Part shown: positions 38,640 to 52,812 of the stretch, piece by piece
Layout of the letters: each line of letters opens with the position of its first letter
Position numbering within the stretch: the stretch's first letter is position 1
Assembly: GCA_029204225.1 (NCBI GenBank)
Contig: CM055099.1
Span: 64,105,614 to 64,169,613, forward strand
Length of the DNA: 64,000 nt
Direction of reading: 5' to 3'
From: Diphasiastrum complanatum
Lineage: Eukaryota > Streptophyta > Lycopodiopsida > Lycopodiales > Lycopodiaceae
Made by a program: the position numbers and the translations under genes
The notes under the pieces: generated by a model
Seen by the model: the letters and a program-made list of their open reading frames with translations, nothing else
Database searches by the model: none
What the model was told of the DNA's origin: nothing

Positions 38640-40959
38640 TGCCCAATATACAGGATTAGGGGTGGTGAGTATTTTTTGACAGAATTTATTGATTTTCGAA
38701 AAGACCAAGGGATCAAGAGGCAGACTACAACACCTTATTCACCGCAGCAAAATGGAGTTGCAGAGCAAAAGAATAGATCCATTGTTGAGATGGCCAGGGC
38801 AATGCTTAAAAGCAAGGGTATGCCAAACACCTTTTGGCATAAGCTTGCAGCACAGCTACGCACATCCTGAATTGGTGTCCTACAAAATCTGTGGAAGGTA
38901 AGACACCTCATGAAGCTTTTACTGGAAAGAAACCTAATATTTCTCATTTGAGAGTATTTGGTTGTGATGCTTATGCTCATATTCCTGATGAGAAACGAAG
39001 GAAATTGGATGCAAAAGCTGTCAAGTGTATTTTCCTTGGATATGACGAGAAGGCCAAGGCATATAGAATGTATGATACAAATGCACAAAAGCTTGTGATT
39101 TCTAGCGATGCTACATTTGACGAGTTGGGTCAAGGTGAACAATCTGAAGAAATCACTAAATCTTTTGATGAGGGAGCGGAAGTACAGGTCAAGAAAGAAG
39201 TGGATTTTGATGTAGAATATCCAATTGAAAAAGATAAGTTTGAAGCTGAAATCCCTAAGAGAGTACCTAAATGGTACTTATCAGTCACAAGTGGTGCTAA
39301 GAAGGGAGATACTCCCGAATCTAGCGAACAGGGAGAGCTTAGAAGGTCAAGCAGAAATTGGAAACCTCCTACAAGGTTAGAAATGAATCTAGCCCTAATG
39401 GGTTCTGTGCTCAAAGCTCAAGAACCAAAAACCTTTCATGAAGCAAAGGAGCACAAGGAGTGGCGTGCAGCAATGGAAACAGAAATGGAGGTCATATCAA
39501 AAAATAGGACGTGGAACTTGGTTGAGCTACCTGATGGTAAGACGCCTATCACTTGCAAATGGATTTATAAGATCAAATATGGAGCAGATGGGCAACTCAA
39601 CAAGTACAAAGCATGGTTGGTTGCGAGAGGATTTGAACAATATGATGGCATTGATTTTGAAGAAACCTTCGCACCTGTAGCTAAGATGGTAACTATACGT
39701 TCTATTATTGCTATTTCTACTTTCCATGGTTGGAAGATTCAGCAAATGGACGTTAAATCTGCTTTTCTTAATGGAGTGTTGGGTGAAGAGGTGTATTTAG
39801 TACAACCTCAAGGATTTGTTGAGCCAGGGAGAGAGCATCTTGTTTGTAAGCCCAACAAAGCTATTTATGGATTGAAGCAAGCACCACAGGCATGGTACTC
39901 TTGCATTGATGAACACTTCAAGCAACGGGGAATGGTAAAGAGTAAGGCTGATTCTAATATTTACATTCTAAAGCAAGATTCAGATATAGTGTTCATTGTT
40001 TTGTACGTGGATGATTTGATTATTACAAGAAGTAATGAGAGCTTAATTGATGAAATCAAATCAGATCTTTCTAATGCTTTTGACATGAGCAATCTAGGAT
40101 TGATGCACTATTGTCTTGGCATTGAAGTATGGCAAAAAGACGAGGTTGCCTTTCTTACACAAAGCAAGTATGCACGAGATTTGCTTTATAAGTTCAATAT
40201 GCAGGATTTTAAGCCTTTGAGTACACCGATGGATGTCAACATGAAGCTTACTGCATATGATGAATCTGAAAAAGTAGATGCTTACTTGTACAGGCAGCTG
40301 GTGGGTAATTTGATCTATTTGACACACACACGACCTGATATTTCTTATGTTGTTGGTGTTGTTAGTCAATTTATGCAAAATCCTAGTCAAACACACTAGA
40401 AGTCTGCTAAACGTATTCTCAGGTACATTCGAGGGACGTTGAATTTTGGTTTGAAGTATGATCAGCCTGAAGCGCCAATGTTGGTAGGTTACATAGATGC
40501 TGATTGGGTAGGTAATATTGATGATAGAAGATCTACCAGTGGTCATACATTCAGTTATGGTATAGTTGCAGTTTCATGGAGTAGCGAAAAGCAACCTACA
40601 ATAGCCTTATCTTCGACGGAAGTTGAATATCGTGCACTCAGCAATGCTACACATCAAGTGGTATGGCTACAAAGATTGCTTGTTGATTTAGGTCAACCAC
40701 AGGTGGATGCAACTACTATTTCTTGCGACAACCAATTCACCTTGCCAAAAATCCAGTTCTACATGCTTGAACCAAGCACATTGAAATACATTATCACTTT
40801 GTTCGAGTGAAAATACTTGATGGAACCATTGATCTTGTTTTTTGTAAATCTGAAGATCAAATGGTAGATATTTTTACTAAGTCATTAGGTAGATGTAAAT
40901 TTGAACAGTTTCGTACTTTATTAGGAATAAAAAAAGGGAATTTTATCATTGAGAGAGAG
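38640..40959 (+). pseudogene. Ty1/copia integrase-RT-RNase H, nearly intact
   Basis: The best preserved pol in the window. Integrase core end at 38640-38870 (T-P-Y-S-P-Q-Q-N-G-V-A-E, carrying the catalytic-Glu helix). After a frame change a 502-codon ORF (38891-40399) covers the integrase C-terminus (V-F-G-C-D-A-Y), the RT entry W-R-A-A-M-E-T-E-M, M-D-V-K-S-A-F-L-N-G (motif A), Y-G-L-K-Q-A-P and Y-V-D-D at 40004-40015. A TAG at 40397-40399 stands where copia families have Trp in T-H-W; after it RNase H continues (A-D-W-V-G-N-I-D-D-R-R-S-T-S-G near 40498-40542; S-S-T-E-V-E-Y; a frameshift at about 40808; D-I-F-T-K-S-L). Gag, protease and the integrase N-terminus are missing, so the copy is 5'-truncated. 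Confidence 0.93.
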
Positions 40960-41092
40960 TGTTATAAACCAATGATAAACTTGTTACTATTTACGATTTA
41001 CTGTTGACAGCTGTTACCAACTGTAAGTAGTTGTAGGCTAGTCTATAGTCAACTACTAGTTGTACTCTCTTTCAATTAGTGTGATATACAGT
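40960..41092 (+). repeat. 3' LTR (start) of the 38.6-41.0 kb copia
   Basis: GAGAGAGAG at 40951-40959 looks like the polypurine tract, and TGTTATAAACC begins the LTR. The right end, ATACA near 41091, is a guess, as no second LTR is available. Confidence 0.5.
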
Positions 41093-41438
41093 GATTGTGT
41101 GCTCTTCCTCCTCCTTATGGTGATTGCTTATGATGAATGACTGAGTGCTTATAAGATTTTTGACAAATAAATTTAAAGCGCAAGAAGATTGATAGTGGGC
41201 ATTGAGCATAAATCCACATGAAACCATAGACCAAAGATATTGAACAATACCTGGAGAGGAGACTTGACGGTATCTTACATAACACAATATAGAAAAGGAT
41301 AGAAAATGATTACAACTTTGAGATAGGCACTTGACATCCTAATGTCCTTCGACAAATCAGAATTTTAGCTATAATGTTGCGAAGTTGCACATGTAACTAT
41401 TGTTGTGAAAAACAAGTGGGGTAAGCGAAATACATAAA
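41093..41438. other. Spacer without recognisable gene
   Basis: AT-rich; no repeat or ORF supported. Confidence 0.4.
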
Positions 41439-41873
41439 ATCTAGACACCAGAAGCTACAACAAATTTGCAAAAATATATTCACTTAAGATAGGGCAGATA
41501 GCTCCCAGATGCAAGGACAATATTATTTAAATATGAAGTGACAAATTCACAAGAGAATTGAAGTACCATTGAGAAGATTAATTCAAAATAACATAACAGA
41601 ATCCGTGAGAACTTGTTCACACACGCATTGACTATTCAGTTTAGACTTGGCACACATAGAACATCAGGTCCTACCTCAACCTCTCCTCACAAAATAACAC
41701 ACACATGTGTGGCGTGTGTGTGCGCACACGCACACACACCCACACCCACATCCACATCCACATCCACATCAAGGTTCAAACCGACAAGGTTGGTTCGAAC
41801 TGGAAAAAAAAATTCCAAAACATTTTTTTTGCCTTTTGGGTTTTTTTTTTTTTCGAGTTTGACCCACCCTCCC

Positions 41874-41874
<1 letters not shown>

Positions 41875-41942
<68 letters not shown>
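41875..41942. repeat. (AC)n microsatellite, ~68 bp
   Basis: Perfect AC run ending the first tandem unit. Confidence 0.97.
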
Positions 41943-41946
<4 letters not shown>

Positions 41947-42224
41947 GAATAGCTCTACTATCTGTAAACATGAGAAGCTACAACAAATGTGTAGAATTAT
42001 ATTCACTTAATGTAGGGCAGGTATGCCCAAAACAGCAAGGATCTTTCATATTTAAGGATGAAGTGAAGAACAAGAGAGAATTATCGACAATACTGTTCAG
42101 AAGATGACTTTAAAAGAACGGAACGATAACTGCGAGAACTTGCTCAGACACCCGCAATGACTGTTTTGTTTTGATTTGGCAAAGGCATAATAGCAGGTCT
42201 TATCTCAACATGTTCTCACACAAC

Positions 42225-42225
<1 letters not shown>

Positions 42226-42309
<84 letters not shown>
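42226..42309. repeat. (AC)n microsatellite, ~84 bp
   Basis: Perfect AC run ending the second tandem unit. Confidence 0.97.
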
Positions 42310-42312
<3 letters not shown>

Positions 42313-42576
42313 TTCTGAATAGATAAAATGTAAATACCAAAAACTATGGAAAATGTGCCAAAAGATACCCACTTAAAGGTCCCAAAATGCAATGAGCTTT
42401 TTTATTCAGAAATGAAGTGAAGAACACCAAGAGAATCGACGACAATATTGTTGAGAAGATGACTAGACAAAAACAAAATGAAAATTGTGAGAAGTTGCCC
42501 ACACACACGCAGTGAATGTTCTGTTTTCATTTGGCACAAAGAGAAGAACATGTCCTACCTCAAGATGACCTCACAC

Positions 42577-42578
<2 letters not shown>

Positions 42579-42612
<34 letters not shown>
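42579..42612. repeat. (CA)n microsatellite, ~34 bp
   Basis: Perfect CA run ending the third tandem unit. Confidence 0.95.
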
Positions 42613-42614
<2 letters not shown>

Positions 42615-42999
42615 GCCATTCTAACTCACTATTAATTTTTGAGGGACGGTGTATTGATTTTATCTGTGGAGTTATGCAAATTGCAACTTCTCATGACTAC
42701 TAAAAAGTATGAGCAGACTCTAAGATTGCTAGTTTTTTGATTTTTTAGCGTGGGTGTCTGAGTCCTTGCAGCCAGATCTCCGAGTGTTATGACTCAGATG
42801 AAGGTTGTACATCTGTGCGTCTGAGAATACATCTATGGAAGAACGAGGGCATGTGGTTCTCCACTTTCTAAATACTTAAAGTGATCCATGAATCTTGGAG
42901 CTTGCATCCTTGGGTGGAACCAATCTAATTTTTTTGAAAACTATGATATTTAAGTCCTAACAATCCTTGAATGCAAGTCAATAGATAATGTAAACCACT

Positions 43000-44882
43000 A
43001 CCCTCTACAACAATAAAGAGAAGCCAAAGAAGCAGTTCAAGCCTAAGAGGGAGTTAGAGCAAAAGCAGGATCGAGACCAGCAGACAGAAGGAGCCAGCAA
43101 AGGCACATGGAAGAACAAAGAAAAGCCGAGACAACAAGATAATGAAAAGAAAATATGCATGAGCTGCAAACGCGAAGGACATACAGTCGATTCGTGTTGG
43201 CTGAACCCGAAGATCGAATGCATTCACTGCCACAAGAAAGGTCATGCAGCCATGGACTGCTACCAGAATACGAGGAACAAGCAGCCTCAAGGCAAACAGG
43301 AGAACAACAATAGTTCATCCTACGTTGAAGAGTTAGAAAACTCGAAGATGGGCGAAGAAAGGTCGAACAACAGAAATTCGACAGCCTATCTATGTACATA
43401 TGTGTGTGCAACCTCGACAACTGACACACAAGAGGTGATCCTTGATTCAAGAGCAACCTCTCACTTTGTGACATCGAGATGAATAATGTCCGACTTCTGA
43501 AGTACAGATCCTTCCAAATATATAGTTCTTGGAGACGGATCAAGACATCAAGTGAATGGCATTGGTTCGTTGTGGCTCAACACAAATGCCAAATATCGAC
43601 GACTAGATGATCTTCTATTCGTACCCACACTGCAGCAAGACTTGCTCTTAGTCGCAAGAATAGCAGACGCTGGGATGCGTGTGACGTTTTCAAATGAAAC
43701 ATGCAATGTTGTTGATGCCAGCACCAACATGTTACACAAGGAAGACAAAAAGGAAATATGTATCATCTGAAGGTGCGTCTACCAACAGATCAAGCACACC
43801 AAGTTCATGAATCGACAAATATTCTATGGCACAGAAGATTATGCCACATGAACCCTATGACACTGTATCAAGCAAGCTAGCATGGAGCTATCACAGGAGT
43901 AAGCATCACGAATGCAACAAAATTGACAACCTGTGATGCATGCATGAAAGGAAAGATGTCCCAAACTCCTTTCACTAGAGACTCCTACAGAACAACAAAG
44001 ATTCTGGAGTTGGTACATTTGGACATCTATGGACCTTTCAACGTGATCTCATTAGGAGGCTTGAAATACTACATCACCCTCATTGACAACTACAACAAGT
44101 TTGTTAGAGTCTACTTCATACACAACAAATCTGAAGCACTCAACAGATTCACAAAATATGTGAACTGGGTAGAAAGATGCACATGAAGCAAAGTGAAGTA
44201 GATCAAAACTGATCATGGTGGAAAATACATCTCGAACCACTCTGTTGACTTCTATAATGATCGAGGAATTCTTCACAGAAGGACTATATCCTATACACCA
44301 CAACATAACAATGTTGTTGAAAGGAAGAACATGACACTTATGGAAGCCACAAGGTGCATGATGGACGCCTATTCGAAGGCACCAAGAGTGCTATGGGTTG
44401 AAGTAGTAGCTGCAGCCGCCTATATCCAAAACATGATAGGTAGATTTGGTGTTCCTCACATGACACCACACGAACTATGGTGGGGTAGAAAGCCCAATCT
44501 GACAAACATTTGTATCTTTGGTTGTGCAGCTTAGCAATTCTTTGGATCAGCAAGAAGTAGACCATCACAACTCAGTCATCTTGCAAAACAGAATATGTTG
44601 CAGCCGCAAAGATGGCCAACGAAATCATATGGCTCAAACAGTTCCTTGATGGACTAGGTGAGAACACCAAAGAGCCTCTGATCTTGCAAATGGATAACAC
44701 TTCTGCAATACGCTTGACGAAGGATCTCGTGTTTCACTCAAGGATGAAACACATTGCAATCAAATATCATTTGATAAGGGGCCTATTCACAAGAAACGAA
44801 TTAAGGACCAGCTTCATTGGAACGAAGAAAATGGTGGCGGACATCTTCACCAAGCCCTTAGACAAAGGATTGTTCAAGAGGT
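43000..44882 (+). pseudogene. Ty1/copia gag-protease-integrase joined to RNase H, RT deleted
   Basis: Two zinc knuckles, C-M-S-C-K-R-E-G-H...C (about 43158-43197) and C-I-H-C-H-K-K-G-H...C (about 43219-43260), lead to protease with D-S-R-A-T-S-H (43444-43464), where the usual Gly is Arg. Integrase follows: C-D-A-C-M-K-G-K (about 43935), L-D-I-Y-G-P-F (about 44020), a T-P-Q-H-N-N-V-V-E helix (about 44297-44320) and I-F-G-C-A-A (44512-44530). Straight after, at about 44535-44560, the sequence is RNase H (S-C-K-T-E-Y-V-A-A-A, M-D-N-T-S-A-I, D-I-F-T-K-P-L-D-K-G), so the ~1 kb RT domain is gone. Several stops. It shares its family with the minus-strand copy at 33.9-35.7 kb. Confidence 0.88.
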
Positions 44883-45839
44883 AGAGGAAGAGTCTAGGAG
44901 TCGTAAAGCTACCACGCTTTGAGAGGGAGCTGAAGAAACAATAAGTTCTGAGCCGCAAAGCTTTGCTAAGCTCAGGTATGCACAAACGCAAGGGAACTGC
45001 CCGAACGTGAAGACCAAAGCTTTGAGGACTGAAGGATATCCAAAGACAAAGGTAAAATGTTCATCGATGGAAGGACACCCGAATGCGAGGACCAAATGTT
45101 CGTGTACCCAAAGAAACTCAATGGCAAAGCCGAAGGCCGAAGAAGACACAAAGACCGAAAGGTGGCAGATCTTCACACTTCAAAGTATAGAGAAAATCAA
45201 GAAAGTACAAAAAGGACGTCCCCCCCTCCATGGACAATCTGGATACCATTGGAACGTGCCTAATCAACTATTAGATTCCATGGTGCTTTTGGTAGAATAC
45301 ACGATAATTGGTGACCATGTCTTTGTCTAGGTTGCCGGTATCGACGTCTGTGAGCTTGGGCTAAAATATTCGGTTCTTGACCTTGGTGGCGAGAAATGGT
45401 TTTCACCTTGCTATCGGATAACAATATGGATTTGTGCACATGTAGGATGGTGCTTCGAGATACCGTGCCATGGAGGTTTTGCTCTCTAGGAAGAGCTGAT
45501 GATGACAAAAGGGTTGTGAATCCAGGAGTTTGATTGCTTCTTTATGTGTTTTACACTGGTCTAGATCTGGCAATATGTAGCCCTCATGCTCCTTTGTGGT
45601 TGGATATTGCTTGGCAAATTTTTGAGAGGCCTGCAACTCCTTGCTTGGTTCTATGGGCATGATTCTGTGCCGGATGGTTGGTGCTTCAGAGGCAATGGCA
45701 TGCTGAATTTGGGGATCATGTTTAGGGGATAGAGGAGGGGAAGGGTCTCTCTCTCCATCTATATAAGTAGATTGAAGACAAGAGAATTGGTTGATGGAAC
45801 ATCAATTTTGGTTGTATACCAATGTGAGCTAAGCACAAT
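44883..45839 (+). other. 3' untranslated region of the copia element
   Basis: Opens with GAGAGGGAGCTGAAG (about 44921-44935), shared with the 34-kb copy. Short phrases around ACCAAAGCTTTG and ACCAAATGTTCG recur at 45010-45100. Near 45720-45760 there is another purine-rich tract and a TATATAAG box at about 45760. The LTR start may lie in this part; no gene. Confidence 0.5.
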
Positions 45840-46249
45840 GTCGCTAGCTGATGTCCAAGAAGTCCGCTAGTAAGCGAGACGATCTGGTATAGTTTGTGAG
45901 AGAGATAGTGCCTCTAACACCGACGCGCTATGTGGGTTTGTCACAACAATGCTCTTACAAAAGGATCATTGATAATATACTAGCTATGGTGCACATATTG
46001 AATGATCTCGAATGCTTTGATGTTTGATTGTTATTTGTTTATAATCAGTTGTCTATTCATAATTTTGCACACTAGTTTATCTTGTTGAATGCTTAAACAA
46101 TTAAACGTAGGTCAATAGTGTCTGTCTACACTCTAGAGGATTGTAAATCTGATCTAGCAAACAGAACCCTCGCAAACATAATCGAATTCCATCCAAGTTT
46201 TCTGCAATAGTGGATTTAGAGCGTTCGTTCGTTCGTTCATCTCCGAACA
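45840..46249 (+). repeat. Copia LTR (right part well supported)
   Basis: Ends ...GAACA at 46249 and is followed one base later by a primer-binding site. Shares GCTAGTAAGCGAG and GTGTCTGTCTACACTCT with 33130-33900. GTTCGTTC is repeated near its end. Confidence 0.7.
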
Positions 46250-46250
46250 A

Positions 46251-46262
46251 TGGTATCAGAGC
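46251..46262 (+). promoter_or_regulatory. Primer-binding site (initiator Met tRNA type)
   Basis: Exact TGGTATCAGAGC. Its presence means the LTR just before it acts as a 5' LTR, although copia pol lies upstream of that LTR. Confidence 0.88.
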
Positions 46263-47039
46263 ATTCGAAGTTCTGAATTTATCAATATGGTTGGGATATT
46301 CAATTGCCCGTGTTCAAATTAAGCAGCACACCAAACAAGCAAGCATGAAATTAGGGTAAGAATTTAGGGTTTAGGGCTAGGGCTCATGTCCCATATACCT
46401 GCATAACCTCCATGCAACCTCACCAAGCATGAAAATTGAATGGAAGTAAAAAAAAGACATGCAAGAAAACTAAATGCAAAAAATAGGATCGATATGACGT
46501 TCTAGTTTTATAATTAGGATAGGGACATATGCCATTTTGGGATACGAGAATAAAGTCAAATTGTGTTTAGTACACAAAGCGCACACCTGATAATGTTTGT
46601 AGAAGAATACGAGACCATATTTTTTCCACTCATGCACCTAAAGAAATAACTTGCCCAATGTGAGAAACCTCTTTCTTCTACAAACATGTATTAGGTTATT
46701 GGCTCTAGTATCCACTCCTTGCATAAATAGAATCCAGAAGCTTCTTTGAAGTTGTCGATATGGGGTGAGTATGGGTTGATTCACTTCTTCTTGACTATAT
46801 TGCCATCATTACTGTTCTTGGAGTTCATATAGTGATATGGATGTCCTACAAGGCTTCCCAATTGTAATACAAACAATCAATGGATCTAACTAATATTTTA
46901 ATCTAAAGATCAAGCTCAACCAAAAGTGAGATCTAAGATCTAGCAATACTATGCCATTTAGGAAGTAGATATTATCATCATGGTTAAACCAACTGATATT
47001 AAAATTCCCATCGTCGTTCCAATCATTGCTAAAGCACAA
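46263..47039. other. Truncated internal start, then no recognisable gene
   Basis: The first ~60 bp after the primer site look like a gag leader with an ATGGTTGG start, after which homology is lost. The remainder holds AGGGTTTAGGG-type plant phrases and no ORF of note. Confidence 0.4.
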
Positions 47040-47525
47040 ACAAGTGACGAACGCTACGTTACCGCCCAACCATAGAGGTTCTACCACCTCACCCCTGTGC
47101 ACTGGACCTATAGACCACCATCAAGCAAGCTCGAATTTCCGATAAGCCATGGCATCCCATACCACCATGCCTTACCCTCGACCCTCGTCTACCTACATCT
47201 TGAGGCCTAGATAATCGTACTAACTTGACCACCAGTGGAAGAGCTCTTCATTCTCCAAGAGATAATGAATGAAAAACTCATGGAGATCCACCTCTATATA
47301 CATAGTCCAGATGGGGTCATCTCTGACCGTAGGAGTCATGCATGACCAATGACACATGGCAGTTGTGCACATTGACGCGAGTCCATAACAACGAGTCACC
47401 GCGTGCCAATAAGACATTGACACATGGCACCCATAAGCCCTATAGCTCCAGATCAGCATTCTGTCCCATAACTGAGACCGTAATCTCAAGTTTCATGTTG
47501 GGTGCCCTTATGGGTACATAAAAGA
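47040..47525 (-). repeat. Diverged LTR-like direct repeat, left copy
   Basis: Matches 48019-48495 in a patchy way: CACCCC.TGCACTGGA.CTAT, GGCATCCCAT.CCACC and an end ...TTATGG.TACATAAA. Together with the right copy it looks like an old LTR pair on the minus strand. Confidence 0.45.
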
Positions 47526-48018
47526 AACCCTTTTTTTTTTTAAAGGAAAGGGCCCCTCAATCCGTACCAAGGGACATAGGAAACATCGAGCCTGTTAGGC
47601 CAGACAAGAGGTTTGTCAATCCGCTCACATATTTTTCTTCTCTGAAAAAAAAAAAGTCTTACCAAAGTTGAGATAATTCTTGAGCAGGTCAAAACTTTGG
47701 GTCAAAACTTACAAAGAAGTTTACTCAATAAACTTAAAAGTTTATAAGAAAACTCAAAAAGAGTTTGAAACTCCTTTTAAACTAAAGAACCAAGAAAACT
47801 TTAAAATCATAAAAGGTTTTAAAGGTTATAAAAAAAAGAAAGACTATTGCTAAGAAACTTAGATCCATTCTCAGCAATAAACTTGATCTTTTCAAGAATA
47901 AACTTGAAACAAAGGTTATGAACCAAATAGCCACATTCCATTAAAAGGAATACCAAACTGCAAAAGCCATAAAGAGAACGTGTGCACCTCGTAAAGGAAA
48001 CTGACAGCTCTCATACCA
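47526..48018 (-). other. Internal sequence between the diverged repeats
   Basis: No ORF. Next to the right repeat the minus strand reads TTTGGTATGAGAGC (about 48003-48018), one base off the usual primer-binding site core. Rich in AAACTTT-type phrases. Confidence 0.4.
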
Positions 48019-48495
48019 AATGTTACAACTCCCTTATATCTCCGACTGCCTTGAAGGTTATCGCGCACCCCATACTAGGGACGATGCACCGTATCCGCCC
48101 ATCCATAGGGTCACAACCGACCCACCCCCATGCACTGGAGCTATCAACATCACATGTATGATCAAGCCTCCTGCGATAATTGGCATCCCATTCCACCAGC
48201 CATCGCCCTTGGCTCTCCCTAGCACACATCTCCTGGCCTAGAGATACATCTTGGCTCATGCACGTGCTCTCCATCCACCAACTCCCGGGGTAGACTGAGT
48301 GAATGGCAAAAGGGAAACCCCACAACTATATAGGCATAGCGTAGTGGGTCCCATCAAGCACGATCCTGCCGGCAACACTTGACTACCTAGGATGGTGACG
48401 TGTGGCACCAAAACATGTCGATAACACCAGACTTGCATCATGCCTTGCATGGCCATCATTGAAGGGCGTACCATTATGGTACATAAAATCAACCC
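48019..48495 (-). repeat. Diverged LTR-like direct repeat, right copy
   Basis: Starts TGTTACAACTCCC and ends near TACATAAAATC. With the primer-like site to its left it would be the 5' LTR of a coding-free minus-strand element. Confidence 0.45.
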
Positions 48496-48549
48496 ACCAC
48501 GTTCTGAATGTCGAATTCCATGAATTGATGCGCACTAAAGTATGATGGA

Positions 48550-48770
48550 GATTCAGACCCCATCAGGTTTTTCTAGGATTTTGAGAATGATGCAAATTTT
48601 ATGGGGACACATCTAAAACTGAAAAACTATGTTTATTTCCAATGGTCTTCAATGGTGATGCCAAAGAGTGGTACCTTAATCTGGAAAGTATTAAAGCCGC
48701 CTTGATCAAATGTCTCAAACCGTCCAAGCTAACCCAAATGTTGGAGTTAATCTTCACTCCTACTCACCTA
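48550..48770 (+). pseudogene. Short Ty3/gypsy-type gag remnant
   Basis: About 60 codons with L-F-P-M-V-F-N-G-D-A-K-E-W-Y-L-N-L, the core of a Retrotrans_gag domain, after a frame change at about 48625. No other domain is attached; sequence beyond 48720 resembles 25320-25420. Confidence 0.55.
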
Positions 48771-49052
48771 TATCCATTTCCTGAGTCCAAGTATACTATG
48801 TAAATATTATCTCTCTACAAAAGCATGCAGTCTTACTCGCCGACATTTTCTCAAAGGTGAACTAGTCGACTCTCTTGTCCGACACCTTCAACGACTGTCG
48901 ACTATCACTAGTCAAAATGGAGCTCTTCCTCTTCCATGTGCAACGTAGGCTACTCCATAGTTCATTTCAGTACTTTGCAGTAACTGCCCTACTTCACGAC
49001 CCTTGCTCATGTAGTTGTTATAACTGACACATGTATATATACATAACATCAA

Positions 49053-49055
<3 letters not shown>

Positions 49056-49083
<28 letters not shown>
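49056..49083. repeat. (TA)n microsatellite
   Basis: AT dinucleotide run of about 28 bp. Confidence 0.9.
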
Positions 49084-49261
49084 CTTGTAAAGAGTGCTCG
49101 TCGTTGACGGGCAAGCAACGATGGTTTAGGAAGAAAGCCGATGGTTGTTACGGGCGATCATCGATGGTTAAGGAGGAAAGTCGATAGTCGTTGACGGGTG
49201 GTCGTTGACGGGTGCCTGATGTATGTGTGTATGTATGTGGCCGAAGTACGGCGGGTGCACT

Positions 49262-50010
49262 TCTGATTTTGGGTATCGAAAAAATCTGATTTGGGTATCG
49301 AAAAAGTACAAATTTTTCGGGTAGATCCCATATCAAAAAAATTCTGATTTTGGGTATCGCAAAATTTTGATTTTGGGTATTGAACATTCTGATTTTAGGT
49401 ATAAAAAATTTTTGATTTTGGGTATCAAAAAATTACTAATTTTGGATATAAAAAATTCTGATTTTGGGTATCGAAAAATTCTGATTTTGGGTATTGAAAA
49501 TTTACAAATTTTTTGAGTCGACCCCGTATCGAAATTTTTTGATTTTGGGTATCGAAATTTTATGATTTTGGGTATCAAAAAATTCTGATTTTTTATATCA
49601 AAAAATTACGAATTTTTCGAGTCGATCTTGTAACGAAAAATTCTAATTCTAATTTTGGATATCGAAAAAGTCTAATTTTGGGTATCGAGAAATTCTGATT
49701 TTGGGTATCGAAAAATTTTGATTTTGGATATCAAAAAATTACAAATTTTGGGTACCAAAAAATTATGATTTTGGGTATAGAAAAATTATGATTTTGGGTA
49801 TCGAAAAGTTAAATTTTTTTTTGAGTCGATCCCATATCAAAAAATTCTGATTTTGGGTATCAGAAAATTACGAATTCTTCGAGTCAATCTCGTATCGAAA
49901 AATTCTTATTTTGGGTATTGAGAAAAATCTGATTTTGGGTATTGAAAAATTATGAATTTTTTGAGTCGATCTTGTATCAAAAAATTTTGATTTTGGATAT
50001 CGAAAAATTC
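49262..50010. repeat. 21-bp minisatellite, about 30 degenerate units
   Basis: The unit is close to TGATTTTGGGTATCGAAAAAT. Because it is 21 bp, the minus strand stays open as a seven-residue repeat (I-P-K-I-R-x-F / Y-P-K-S-E-F-F). A variant ending TTTCGAGTCGATC occurs every five to eight units, so a higher-order unit may exist. Not treated as a gene. Confidence 0.9.
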
Positions 50011-50324
50011 TGTTGTCTGTCTCTAAATTACAAATCATGCTTCGTTCAATCTTCTATTGTGAATAATGAGATGGTATTCACTATATACATAATTTTTACA
50101 GGTGTGCAGATGAAGAAGGCACAAAAGTGGTTGTGCTGTTTATGGGAGATCGTGGGTGGCTGTTGTTGTTGTCAAATCTGATTGCACAGTAGTGCATGGA
50201 ATGAGCGTGAGGAGGCCGCGACGTCGGGCTTCGCTAAAATTGACACTGATGAAAATGTGAAAATCATGACACTCCATCTAATGCCTTAGAAAATGATTTG
50301 CAAGGTACTTTCGCCTTTCTATAA
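50011..50324. other. Spacer after the minisatellite, no gene seen
   Basis: Contains TTTTTACAG, a possible 3' splice site (about 50093-50101), and a 79-codon ORF that begins inside the minisatellite; neither is convincing. Confidence 0.35.

Positions 50325-52812
<2,488 letters not shown>

Larger units (their letters stand above)
41439..42612. repeat. Tandem array of three ~300-bp units, each ending in (CA)n
   Basis: Units at about 41439-41970, 41971-42309 and 42335-42612 share phrases: a start with AGCTACAACAAAT, ATATTCACTTAA, AGAGAAT..GAAG, GAGAACTTG and a TTTGGCA block. Each ends in a (CA)n tract. The first unit has additionally acquired CCACAT repeats and short T runs. Thr-His and Val-Cys ORFs here are microsatellite translations. 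Confidence 0.75.

Noticed and set aside
38735..40546. Minus-strand ORFs of 94-150 codons
   Set aside because: Shadows of the copia integrase-RT-RNase H ORF on the plus strand.
41613..42107. Thr-His, Val-Cys and His-Ile repeat proteins
   Set aside because: Translations of (CA)n and CCACAT repeats; no conserved flanks.
49333..49578. Y-P-K-S-E-F-F heptapeptide-repeat protein
   Set aside because: Explained by the 21-bp minisatellite unit staying in phase; no start context or homologue recognised.
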